This document shows positions 10,197 through 20,067 of a DNA stretch of 64,000 nt, one piece after another. The position numbers and the translations under genes were made by a program. Location of the stretch: contig VDMD01000002.1 of the NCBI GenBank assembly GCA_007026445.1, positions 1,054,001 to 1,118,000 on the forward strand, written 5' to 3'. The stretch is from Schizophyllum amplum (Eukaryota; Basidiomycota; Agaricomycetes; Agaricales; Schizophyllaceae). Within the stretch, counting starts at the first letter, position 1. Each line of letters begins with the position of its first letter. Below the pieces are notes generated by a model. That model did no database searches. It was not told the DNA's origin and saw nothing but the letters and a program-made list of their open reading frames with translations.

Positions 10197-12597
10197 ATGT
10201 CTGACGACTTTGGCTTCCTGTCGGCCAACGCGCCCGGCGACCAACGTCGCTCTGGCAGCGGTCCCTTGGGCAAACCAGCGCCTGTGGTGCTGGAACCGCC
10301 CATCCAGCCCAAGAAGAACACCGTTCTCGTCAGTCATGGGAGGCCGCCCTGGTGCGCGTCTTCGATCGCCCAAGCCTGTTCTTCCTGAGCATTTTCAAGG
10401 TACGGAGAGGACGGTGAACCCAAATTCGATGCGTTCGTGATTGCGGTAGCAGGTCGGTGATAGACATGGAGAGTATAGCGCACGCGACTGATCGGAATGC
10501 ACGGCAGGAGGATCTGCGAGTGGGAAGGTAAGTGGATCCTTGTGGGATCCTTCGTCGTTCGGTGCTGTAGCCATACTGACACGCTCACTAGACGCATGTG
10601 TCTAGACAGATAGTCAAGGCGCTGGGATCTATACCGTCCGTTATCATCCTGTCTCAAGTGAGCGGCATGCCCCATTCCCTCCTCAAGGATCAAGCTCTCA
10701 CATCGGATTAGGACTCCTTCTACAAGCAACACTCTCCGGAGGAGATTGCGCTAGCGTTCGAGAATCGCTTCGACTTCGACCATCCCGACTCGATCGACAT
10801 GGAGCTGTTTGCGAAGGTACGGTCCTATCCCTTCGTTTCTTCCCCTTCCGCCTCAACGATCAAGGCCTGTTCACCTTATACGCCTACTACACACGCTGAC
10901 ATGTTGCGAACTTCGACAGTGTTTAGCAGACTTGAAGGCGGGAAGACAGACCAACATCCCGATCTACTCTTTCCAGACTCACCAACGGCTAGAGGAAACA
11001 CAATATCTCTACGGAGCCGCCATTATCATCAGTATGTGCTGTCATCCCTGGAGTATCCTCTGAGTGGTATCGATCGCACGTTTGCAGCGGAGGGAATACT
11101 TGCTTTGCATGACCCTAGATTGCGCGAGCTATATGACATGAAGGTCCGCGTCGTTATTCCCCCTTTAACTTGGTCGTTCCTCTCACCGAGAACTGAAGGT
11201 CTTCGTCCAATGTGATTCTGATCTCATGCTAGCCCGTCGCATACGACGAGATGTGGCGGAGCGTGGCAGGGACGTGAGCGGGATACTGGATCAGTGAGTC
11301 CTGCTGCGACGCCAAGCGATGAAGGATTCGACAGTGTTTCCCTCAGATACTTGCGGTTCGTCAAGCCTTCCTACGACCACTTTGTGCAACCCAGCGCTAG
11401 CCATGCCGACATTGTCAGTGCTCACAGCTCGCGGCTTGCAGCGCAACACTCACGAACGACGACGTCGTACGCAGATTGTGCCCGGCGCCAATAACGAGGT
11501 TGCCATCGAGCTCATCACAACACATATCCGTCGCAAACTGCAAGAGCGCTCCAACCACTTCCGACACAAGATGGCCATACCGACAACGTATTTACAGGCA
11601 GACGGCGATGCGTCTACGGAGGCCCTCAATTTAACGGTGCTTCCCATGACGCCGCAGCGCAAGGTTAGTTCGGCGCGTGGATCGATACCCTTTCCCTTCT
11701 CACAAGCAATACTAGGGCGTGTTCACGATGTTGAGGGACAAGGACTGCAGCAAGCAGGACTTCATTTTCCACACTGACCGGTTGGCGACAACTTTGGCGG
11801 AGCATGCCATGCAGCATCTGCCCTTCGAGCCCCACGACGTTCTCACGCCCGTCGGCGTGACTGCCAGAGGCAAGAAGTTGGCAGATAAGGTGACATAATC
11901 CTTTGTCTCGTCGCGCTGAGAATCACTGACTGTCCGCCGCCTGCAGTGCATTTGTGGTGTGTCCGTTCTGCGAGGGTTAGCCTCATCCTATTTCACTGTT
12001 GGCGCCTCTGTCATTAACATTGTTCACAGCGGCGGCGTGCTAGAAAGGGGTTTCCGTCGTGTGTATCATGATGTCCCCATCGGCTCGCTCCTCGTCCAGT
12101 CCGAATGTCTTACCGGTGAGCCGCTGCTCTTGCATACCAAGCTCCCAGTATGCGTGCGCCGGAGGGAAACGGCGCAGAATACATATTGCTTTATTCTGGA
12201 TGCGCAAGTGAGATTCCATGATCTTGTTAGTCTGCGCATCTTCTGACTTGGTTTTCATAGATCGGAACTGGCGCAGCTGCTCTCATGGCCATACGCGTTC
12301 TGCTGGACCACGGCGTACCGCAGGATCACATCATCTTCATTACGCTTTTGGTAGCAAGAGGCGGTGGGATTTCCGTATTGCGACGAGCTTTCCCTGACGT
12401 GAGGATCGTCTGCGGTGCTGTGGACGATGAAATGAAGGAGAGATGGCTGGAAGGAATCAAAGGAGACGAGAACCCGGATGGTGTCGGTCGTGTGGGCTGG
12501 GTAATGCAGCCAGGGATGGGTCAGATCGGTATGCCGTGTTTCGCCATCACGATGTTCTTCATTGAACTCTTGAACAGGCGACCGATACTACTTGTGA
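10197..12597 (+). CDS. Uridine kinase / uracil phosphoribosyltransferase-domain protein
   Basis: Pyrimidine-salvage enzyme of the uridine-cytidine kinase type with a C-terminal UPRT-like domain. The ATG at 10197 gives MSDDFGFLSANAPGDQR. The kinase P-loop AGGSASGKTHVSRQ is assembled across two introns (about 10460-10505 and 10529-10591). It is followed by SVIILSQDSFYK, FDFDHPDSIDM, NIPIYSFQTHQR, the EGILALHDPRLRELYDMKVF block and the SDLMLARRIRRDVAERGRD lid. The UPRT half has FHTDRLATTLAEHA, ICGVSVLRSGGVLERGFRRV, DVPIGSLLVQSE, LDAQIGTGAAALMAIRVLLDHG and VCGAVDDEM. The last intron splits GMGQIG from DRYYL, and the TGA is at 12595-12597. The UPRT halves of such fusions often lack transferase activity, so only kinase function is assumed. 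Its 3' end from 12499 on is repeated in inverted orientation at 19075-19818. Confidence 0.93.
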
Positions 12598-13242
12598 GAC
12601 AGCATCACTGTCTGACTGCTCTGCTCGGGATCGCATGCAGCCTGAACCACCGAGTTCTAAAACATACTATTGGGATTGTTGGGATGGACGCTGCAGTACT
12701 ACATAATAGAAACACATGGGCCTTACGCTACCAAAGTCAGACCAACCTCAATAGCCGCGTTCAAAGTTGGCTGCAGCTCGCAGCAGCAGCTTGCAGCTCA
12801 TCACGAGGTTGCAGCGGGCGTGACTTCGGCACTCGCCGACCCGGGATCCAGCCGTCGTGGGAATCAGGGAACAATTTGACTCGCCCGCCCGCCGTCGGCG
12901 CGCTGCTCGTCGTCGTTGAGCACGACGACGGGCATCTTGCCTTACACCTTCCAATCCTTATTTTCTCGATGCCTTTGAGTATATTAATGACGCATTTGGA
13001 TATTTGGTCATTGCTTTGAAGCTGTATGTCAGAAACAAAAGCTTGAGGACGCAAGCCATCGACTCTCGTCGTCGTGCTCAACGACGACGACGCAGCGCGC
13101 CGACGGCGGGCGGGCGAGTCAAATTGTTCCCTGATTCCCACGACGGCTGGATCCCGGGTCGGCGAGTGCCGAAGTCACGCCCGCTGCAACCTCGTGATGA
13201 GCTGCAAGCTGCTGCTGCGAGCTGCAGCCAACTTTGAACGCG
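12499..13242 (+). repeat. Left arm of a 744-bp inverted repeat, includes the end of the UPRT gene
   Basis: This arm begins inside the penultimate coding part of the uridine kinase/UPRT gene (at GGGTAATGCAG), passes through its last intron, last codons and 3' flank, and ends 4 bp before the end of a foldback element. The reverse complement recurs at 19075-19818 at exactly the same length, and I saw no difference in the parts I compared, including a 171-codon frame that is the same in both. Confidence 0.95.
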
Positions 13243-13246
13243 GCTA
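12752..13246. mobile_element. Foldback element with ~175-bp terminal inverted repeats (MITE-like)
   Basis: About 175 bp at the left end (from TAGCCGCGTTCAAAGTTGG) is repeated in inverted orientation at the right end (CCAACTTTGAACGCGGCTA), with about 140 bp of AT-richer sequence in between. Both ends are bounded by TA, which would fit a TA target duplication, though TA may equally be part of the repeat. No transposase is encoded, so it would be non-autonomous. It lies 155 bp after the UPRT stop codon. Superfamily is not assignable from this alone. Confidence 0.75.
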
Positions 13247-13292
13247 ATGATGAGTCGGAGTCTCGGACCCACATTGAGACGTGCCGGTCACG
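13243..13292 (+). repeat. 50-bp direct repeat, copy 1
   Basis: The 50 bases from GCTAATGATGAGTCGG to GTGCCGGTCACG recur in the same orientation at 20018-20067. The two copies bracket the whole satellite and rearrangement block. Copy 1 continues into the minisatellite, copy 2 into the RPL4 promoter. Confidence 0.92.
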
Positions 13293-14040
13293 GTTCGCTT
13301 ACGGCGCACCTCCACATCACTGGTGTTAGCCTTCGGGCGCACCTTCATCACGGGGGTGTTCGCTTACGGCGCACCTCCACATCACTGGTGTTAGCCTTCG
13401 GGCGCACCTCCTTCACTGGCGTTAGCTTCGGGCGCGCCTTCATCACTGGTGTTCGCCCTCCGGCACACCTCCATCACGGACGTTAGCTTCGGCGCGTCTT
13501 CATCACTGGCGTTAGCTTCGAGCGCGTCTCTTTCTCCGGTGTTCGCCCTCCGGCACACCTCTGTCACGGGCGTTAGCTTCGGGCGCGCCCCCCCATCTCC
13601 GGTGTTCGCCCTCTGGCACACCTCTGTCACGGGCGTTAGCTTCGGGCGCGCCCCCCCATCTCCGGTGTTCGCCCTCTGGCACACCTCTGTCACTGGCGTT
13701 AGCTTCGGGCGCGTCTCTTTCTCCGGTGTTCGCCCTCCGGCACACCTCTGTCACTGGCGTTAGCTTCGGGCGCGCCCCATCTCCGGTGTTCGCCCTCTGG
13801 CACACCTCAGTCACCGGCGTTAGCCTTCGGGCACGTCTCTTTCTCCGGTGTGCCCTTTGGCACACCTCTGTCACTGGCGTTAGCCTTCGGGCGCGTCTCT
13901 TTCTCCGGTGTTCGCCCTCTGGCACACCTCTGTCACTGGCATTAGCTTCGGGCGTGCCCCCATCTCCGGTGTTCGCCCTCGGGCACACCTCTGTCACTGG
14001 CGTTAGCTTCGAGCGCGCCTCTCTCGTCGTGTTAGCCTTT
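13293..14040 (+). repeat. Minisatellite, ~63-bp period, about ten units
   Basis: A tandem array with a period of 61-63 bp. Each unit consists of two related halves of about 31 bp: one carrying TTAGCTTCGGGCGCG, one carrying TTCGCCCTCTGGCACACC. The best-kept units lie at 13540-13990. Units vary by a run of C (4-7 bases) and small gaps. On the minus strand some units stay open in a frame of 21 residues per unit, which is a consequence of the period and not evidence for a gene. Confidence 0.92.
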
Positions 14041-14800
14041 CAGGGCGCACATTCGCGTTAGCCCGTCGGGGCGCGTTGCTGTTACCTACCCACGTTAACC
14101 CTTCGTGGTACATATCTATATATCGCATACCACATTTGCCGGAACATCTCGGTGCTCTGCCGCGCGGTCAGGGGAAGATTTTCTGATACCTCGACATTGT
14201 CTTGTGCACGACAGACTAGGTGAGTGCTTCCCTACTTTCCTCATCCCCCCCCCCTGTTTGCCCTCTTTATTGCTCCCCCGACCTTCCCACTTCCCCCCCC
14301 CTCTTCTCATCTCGAACTCGAACCACGTGCTCACGTGCTGCGCGTGCGGCACCGGAGTGGGTCACGCCCATCTCCACGTGACTGTTGTTCGATTCCGAAC
14401 AAATCCCCCGACTCGCCGTCCCCCCCCCTTTCTCTTCAGTTCCTGAGGTGGCGGAGAATCAGCCTCCTATCACCTGTGTTAGCCCGTGGGCGCGCATCTT
14501 TATCCCGTATTAGCCCTCGAGGCGCGCCACTGTCCCCCATGCTCGTCCTTTAGGGCGCAGAATGGGCGTCTCCGTCAAGTAGCCCTAAGGGGCGCGCGTC
14601 TGTCTCCTGTGTTAGCTCTTGCGGCGCGCCGCCGTCACGGGCGGTAGCCCCTTTGAGGTGCACACCCATCACCAGTGGCTGCCTTTTTTTTCGTGGCAGA
14701 TTTCCTTCACAAACATCAGCCCTTCGGGGAGCATCGCTGTATCAGCCCCTTTCGGGGGGCGCGCATCCTTTACCCGCGCCAGCCCTTTGAGGTGCGCGTC
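14041..14800 (+). repeat. Degenerate GTTAGCCC(TTCG)GGGCGCG array with unique spacers
   Basis: Scattered, poorly periodic copies of a core reading roughly GTTAGCCCTTCGGGGCGCGC, best seen at 14480-14800, flank a pyrimidine-rich stretch (14230-14300). A ~95-bp part around 14310-14405 has a diverged relative at about 17730-17825 (both with CGAACTCGAAC and GTTCGA). No gene is supported. Confidence 0.65.
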
Positions 14801-16015
14801 TAAGGAAAGGCACGGGTTTCGAAAACCCGCCGGGTCACGGGTAGGATCAGGTCACGGGTACGGGTACGGGTCGCACTCGGCCGACCCGCGAACCCGCCGC
14901 AACCCGTGGGAAATCCGTCAAAAACCCGCCAATAAACACGCAATTTCGAGGCCATGGCCTTGCTAGTCACTACAATGCTTTTACAATGACAGCAGACGCG
15001 TCGAAGTACAAAAGCGCGCCACAAATCGACTATGACTCCGCCGCCGTCAACATGCGCGTCGGCGACGGGGTTCGGCGTTTCGGTCCGATTTACCGCACGC
15101 CCGCGATCGACGCGTCTTGTTCTTCGACCACGACCACCACGACCTCGCGGCTGCCCCCCAACCCTCCCTTTCTCATATCTCTCAACCCGCCCACCTCGTC
15201 AACACGGAAAGTTGAAGCCCTGCGGCTTATCAAAGCCAAACAAGCAGTAGAAGACGGGGATTGTAGATGGGGCACGCGTCGCGCGCGGCGCGGTGCAGGT
15301 GCGTGGCTACGCCCTGCGCTTTATCATCACTAACTCACTGCCGCAGCCAACATACTGGATTTGAGCGGCAGCCATCGCTCCCCGCACCCCTTCCGCTGCA
15401 GCACGCGTGTCACGGCAAGCAGCGGCGCGCGCATGCGCGTTGCCTCAGGTCACGCGATACCCCCCTCCCCACCCCTGCTGTACACCCCGCCGAGCGCCCA
15501 CCGCTCGAGTACTCATCGCACCGGGCATTCGCGGCGCGGTACTCGGCGGCCGTGTACAGCTACGGGCCTTCCAACCTCGCACACGGCGGAGACACTTCAG
15601 GCGCGTTAGTACGGCACATCCCCGACCGTGGCTATTTCCAACACCCTTCCTCCCACCACCACCATGCAGGCCTTAGTGCTCGCGGCGCGTCCGCGCGGGC
15701 CGCGCGCGCTGTGCGCCAAGCGGCTACACGCGCAGTCTGGCACGAATAGATGCGCTACGCGTGCGCGCTTTGCCTTCCCGCTCGCGATTACGCGCGCACC
15801 ACCCAGATCCTACCAGCATACTTATGTACTTAATAATTCAATTCAAAACCTGTCTGACGAGCCTTTTACAAGCCCCTAGAGGCAGGTTGACGCACAACCC
15901 ATGGGCGACCCGCGGGTAACCCGTGTATCTAACCCGCGCCACGGGTAGGGGTTTCTCACGGGTACGGGTACGGGTCAGCCCCAGAAACCCGGGGGTAGAC
16001 CCGTGCCTTTCCTTA
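14801..16015. mobile_element. hAT-like non-autonomous element with 8-bp target duplication
   Basis: The ends are 17-bp perfect terminal inverted repeats, TAAGGAAAGGCACGGGT at 14801-14817 and its reverse complement at 15999-16015. They are flanked by an 8-bp direct repeat TGCGCGTC at 14793-14800 and 16016-16023, which is the expected footprint of a hAT-superfamily insertion. Both subterminal regions carry CACGGGTACGGGTACGGGT in the same orientation (about 14855 and 15957). The internal ~1 kb is GC-rich with short open frames but no transposase that I recognise, so it is non-autonomous or carries captured sequence. It sits inside the degenerate array, so it is younger than the array. Confidence 0.8.
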
Positions 16016-17500
16016 TGCGCGTCTAACGATCGCGTTTGCTCCTTGGAGCGAACATCACTCACCAGCATTAGCCCTGAGGGGCGCATATCTTCACTCGCCA
16101 CCCGCGTCAGCCCTGAGGGGTGTGCTTCTTCACCTGTAGCCCCTTCTGGGTGCGCATCTGACGCCCGCGTCTACCCCTTTGGTGCGCGCTCCTTCAGCCA
16201 GTGCAGGCGTTAGTCTTTTCGGAGGCTTGCGTTTGATGCCCGCGTCTGCCCTGCGTGGCGTGCGTCCTGTGTTTGCCCTTCGACGGCGCGCACTGCCCTC
16301 CAGGGCGCGCATCTTTCACGCGTGGCACCCGGCACATATCTCTCGCTCATCATCTGTATCTGCCGTTTGGGGTGCATGTCAAGTATCACCTCCGTTAGCC
16401 CTTCGGGGCACGCACCTTTAATATTGCCCGTGTTAGCGTCAATCACAGCGCTGTGTCAGTTCCTAGAATGCATGTCTACCACCACCGGGCGCGCCGCTGT
16501 GCATCTACCACCTGTGGTGTCTCGCGTCTGATCAACCCGTCTCTTACCCGTCACCCACCGCTTGCTCATATAATTCCCTTCACTTATTCCTTGCCCCCGT
16601 CCCCATCGCTTCACCTTAAACCATGTTTACCGCGTCCAAGTACCTCCCCACTCCTCGTGTCCGTTCCCTCTAATATTCTCTGGGCCTCCCCTCTGCTCGC
16701 ACAGCATGCCGCACTTCCCTCACCGTCCCTCCTTCTCCAGCCTTCGGTCAGCCCCCGAGCAGACTTACGTATTCCGCGGTCAGCCTTCTGGGTGCGCTTT
16801 GCAGCGCGCCGTGGTTCAGGGGTATGCCCTTCCGAACTCATAGGCAGCCTTCTAGGCGCGTGTTCGTACGCATTCGGTATGCTCATTCGGCTCTCTTCAA
16901 CCATGTCTACCACGCTATGCCTCCTCCGCTTCCAGCTTCGCTCCGGCCCGTTCTCTCTGTCCCTCCCCCACATTTATCACTCGCATCCCCGGTGGCCCTT
17001 TCGGCACTCATTATCTGCATGAAATTCACCTTCCACTTCACGTGTGCACTCGGTTCACTCGCACCAGCCTTCTGGGCGCTTATTACACGCGACGGCCCTC
17101 GGGGCGCGCTGCCGCACATCTATCACCTGCACCTGCCTTCTAGGCACCTCGTGAGTGACCCGTCTCCTCGCCTTTCACCCGTCTCCCTCATTCATTTCTC
17201 TCCAACCATGTCTACCACTTCCTACCCCCCTCCCTCACCGTCACCGCTCTCGGGCACGTTTCTTCAGCCTTCGGTCAGCCGGAGCCCCCAAACGGGGGCT
17301 TATTCATTCCACAGCCAGCCTTCCGGCTGCACTTTCAAGCATGCCGTTGCTCAGGGGTGCACCCTCCAGCCACAGGCAGCCGTATAGGCGTGTGTTGCCA
17401 CGCGTTCGGTCCTGTCGACGCACGGCGTGTGCCGACCTGCCGTCTTACTTACGCTGCCGCGTTCAACTGCCTCCTGGATGTGTGCTGCGGCCATACGCGG
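16016..17500 (+). repeat. Degenerate array, continued, with a ~590-bp higher-order repeat
   Basis: Right of the inserted element the same core recurs (AGCCCTGAGGGGCGCA, AGCCCTTCGGGGCACG at about 16060-16440). Between about 16560 and 17415 a longer unit appears twice in diverged form: pyrimidine-rich stretch, ACCATGT(T/C)TAC, CAGCCTTCGGTCAGCC, then CAGCCTTC(T)GG and TAGGCGTGTGTT-like parts, spaced by about 590 bp. No gene is supported. Confidence 0.6.
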
Positions 17501-18219
17501 CGGCACTCGATATCAGTGGCCCTATCACTCGTCACTATTATTCACTCTTCACTCATGATTTGCTCATGATCAAATGTTCACATCGTCTTGATACTTCCGT
17601 GACGGTCGTTCAAGTTAACGGCCGACTTCTGTCTCCCACAACGAGCCTCGAGTCAACAACGTACGAACGGTGCAGTTGTCCGGTCTACGACCCATTCCTC
17701 CTACCTACTAGGGCCTTCCCCCTCGTACACGCCTTGAACTCGAACTGGTATGGTCATGTGCCTACCGCCGGCTCCGAAACAGGTCATGTCCATGTGACTT
17801 GTGTTCGACTTGGAACACATCCCCTCCTTGAACTTTCTTCGACGCATTTGACGATTCAGGCCATCACCATCCGTCATTCGCACAGCACCTAGCACTGAAA
17901 GTGTCTTCAGGACTCCCTTCACCTACCTCCCCTTCCCACACTGGCACCCAGCTTTGAACTCATTACCATTACATCCTCTTCTTCTTTGCTCTTACCCGTA
18001 GCTCGCGGCGCCTCCACATGCCGGGCGAGGTCTTTGCATTGACACTCCCTTGTGTTTGTGCTTCCTATACCAGGTGATGCTGGCTGCCTCGGGCCTCGAT
18101 TGCCACTTGTCGTATGCCGACCCTCGCTCAGGCTCGATTTGGCCTCGCGGGGCCCGAAGGGCCTTTGCACCCGCGCGCAGCGTTCGCCGCTGGCTCCGCT
18201 GGGAGCCTTCGCTCAGTTT
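17501..18219. other. Tail of the degenerate array, no gene
   Basis: Diverged array sequence grades into single-copy-looking DNA here. The piece at about 17730-17825 resembles 14310-14405. Open frames are short and unrelated to known families. It ends at the first 306-bp repeat. Confidence 0.45.
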
Positions 18220-18525
18220 GGGTAGCACGGGTTTGCTTCAGGCCCTTCCCGCATGGCCTGGGGCACTGCCCGGCGTCTGCCAGAGCGTTCAGTCGGCCGG
18301 TCCGCGCTTTCAGTGGGTGGCTGTAGGCGCGCATCACGTGACCCCACGTGCTGCCCCTGCTGCTGCCCGCCTCCGCGGCCGGCCGACTCCGACAAACCCC
18401 AGTACTCGTCGAGTACTGGTCTTCGCTCAGTGTTCCGTGACTCTCCACACTCTCAGGTATCTGACCGTTCATTACATTCACTACCTAGACGCTCCATAGG
18501 ACGATCGGCCCGCGACTTCGCTTGA
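18220..18525 (+). repeat. 306-bp direct repeat, copy 1
   Basis: From GGGTAGCACGGGTTTGC to CGACTTCGCTTGA. The same 306 bases occur at 18769-19074 with a constant offset of 549 bp and no difference noticed. It includes a small palindrome AGTACTCGTCGAGTACT. Confidence 0.95.
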
Positions 18526-18724
18526 TGATAGTAAAGGTACCGCTTGCGGTACCTTTACGGAAGTCAAGCGAAGTGAGGGCCGCACGTCCGGCCATAGCGC
18601 CGTGGCCCGTGATCGGCGCTTCGAAGATGCGCCGCACGGTCACGCGCGCGGAAGACGCGTCGGCCTCATCGCTGCTCTGCCCTCGCTCCCACTTGCGCCT
18701 CGCAGCTCCTCCCCTGCTTTTCGT
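18526..18724 (+). repeat. 199-bp segment, forward copy, with a nested hairpin
   Basis: The reverse complement occurs at 19819-20017, same length. It begins with a perfect hairpin at 18531-18558 (arms GTAAAGGTACCGC, 2-base loop). This is nested in an 11-bp inverted pair, ACTTCGCTTGA at the end of the preceding 306-bp repeat and TCAAGCGAAGT at 18564-18574. Confidence 0.93.
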
Positions 18725-18768
18725 TTCCCCGCCCTCCTCTTCCCTCTTTGTGCACTCGCTAACGCTCG

Positions 18769-19074
18769 GGGTAGCACGGGTTTGCTTCAGGCCCTTCCCG
18801 CATGGCCTGGGGCACTGCCCGGCGTCTGCCAGAGCGTTCAGTCGGCCGGTCCGCGCTTTCAGTGGGTGGCTGTAGGCGCGCATCACGTGACCCCACGTGC
18901 TGCCCCTGCTGCTGCCCGCCTCCGCGGCCGGCCGACTCCGACAAACCCCAGTACTCGTCGAGTACTGGTCTTCGCTCAGTGTTCCGTGACTCTCCACACT
19001 CTCAGGTATCTGACCGTTCATTACATTCACTACCTAGACGCTCCATAGGACGATCGGCCCGCGACTTCGCTTGA
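18769..19074 (+). repeat. 306-bp direct repeat, copy 2
   Basis: Second copy of 18220-18525. Where copy 1 continues into the 199-bp segment, copy 2 runs straight into the inverted arm at 19075, which marks a rearrangement breakpoint. Confidence 0.95.
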
Positions 19075-19818
19075 CGCGTTCAAAGTTGGCTGCAGCTCGC
19101 AGCAGCAGCTTGCAGCTCATCACGAGGTTGCAGCGGGCGTGACTTCGGCACTCGCCGACCCGGGATCCAGCCGTCGTGGGAATCAGGGAACAATTTGACT
19201 CGCCCGCCCGCCGTCGGCGCGCTGCGTCGTCGTCGTTGAGCACGACGACGAGAGTCGATGGCTTGCGTCCTCAAGCTTTTGTTTCTGACATACAGCTTCA
19301 AAGCAATGACCAAATATCCAAATGCGTCATTAATATACTCAAAGGCATCGAGAAAATAAGGATTGGAAGGTGTAAGGCAAGATGCCCGTCGTCGTGCTCA
19401 ACGACGACGAGCAGCGCGCCGACGGCGGGCGGGCGAGTCAAATTGTTCCCTGATTCCCACGACGGCTGGATCCCGGGTCGGCGAGTGCCGAAGTCACGCC
19501 CGCTGCAACCTCGTGATGAGCTGCAAGCTGCTGCTGCGAGCTGCAGCCAACTTTGAACGCGGCTATTGAGGTTGGTCTGACTTTGGTAGCGTAAGGCCCA
19601 TGTGTTTCTATTATGTAGTACTGCAGCGTCCATCCCAACAATCCCAATAGTATGTTTTAGAACTCGGTGGTTCAGGCTGCATGCGATCCCGAGCAGAGCA
19701 GTCAGACAGTGATGCTGTCTCACAAGTAGTATCGGTCGCCTGTTCAAGAGTTCAATGAAGAACATCGTGATGGCGAAACACGGCATACCGATCTGACCCA
19801 TCCCTGGCTGCATTACCC
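19075..19818 (-). repeat. Right arm of the 744-bp inverted repeat, with UPRT 3' fragment
   Basis: Reverse complement of 12499-13242. Read on the minus strand it starts with the last ~10 residues of the UPRT domain (QPGMGQIG), the last intron and DRYYL-stop, then the gene's 3' flank and a foldback element that lacks its final 4 bp. It has no upstream coding sequence, so it is a dead gene fragment. Confidence 0.95.
19722..19818 (-). pseudogene. Captured 3' fragment of the uridine kinase/UPRT gene
   Basis: On the minus strand this holds GWVMQPGMGQIG-type codons, the last intron and the terminal DRYYL and TGA of the gene at 10197-12597. The breakpoint at 19818/19819 joins it to the inverted 199-bp segment, so the rest of the gene is absent. 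Confidence 0.85.
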
Positions 19819-20017
19819 ACGAAAAGCAGGGGAGGAGCTGCGAGGCGCAAGTGGGAGCGAGGGCAGAGCAGCGATGAGGCCGACGCGTCTTCCGCGCGCG
19901 TGACCGTGCGGCGCATCTTCGAAGCGCCGATCACGGGCCACGGCGCTATGGCCGGACGTGCGGCCCTCACTTCGCTTGACTTCCGTAAAGGTACCGCAAG
20001 CGGTACCTTTACTATCA
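19819..20017 (-). repeat. 199-bp segment, inverted copy
   Basis: Reverse complement of 18526-18724. It lies between the UPRT fragment and the second 50-bp repeat and repeats the GGTACC hairpin near its right end. Confidence 0.93.
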
Positions 20018-20067
20018 GCTAATGATGAGTCGGAGTCTCGGACCCACATTGAGACGTGCCGGTCACG
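20018..20067 (+). repeat. 50-bp direct repeat, copy 2
   Basis: Same 50 bases as 13243-13292. It marks the right edge of the rearranged block; the RPL4 start codon is 113 bp further on. Confidence 0.92.

Noticed and set aside
13243..13292. Possible hammerhead ribozyme (TGATGAGTC box and a terminal GTC)
   Set aside because: The invariant C before TGATGA is A, and there is no GAAA box opposite; the stems do not close. I keep it only as a 50-bp direct repeat.
13512..13997. 161-codon minus-strand frame with a 21-residue repeat
   Set aside because: The repeat follows simply from the 63-bp satellite period; other frames are open too, there is no promoter, start context or family match.
14855..14875. 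CACGGGTACGGGTACGGGT as telomere-like repeat
   Set aside because: Fungal telomeres are usually TTAGGG; only three units are present and they are subterminal parts of a mobile element.
15267..15749. 160-codon frame inside the hAT-like element as a possible transposase
   Set aside because: It is His/Arg/Ala-rich with no hAT dimerisation block or RNase H-like motif; other frames are equally open.
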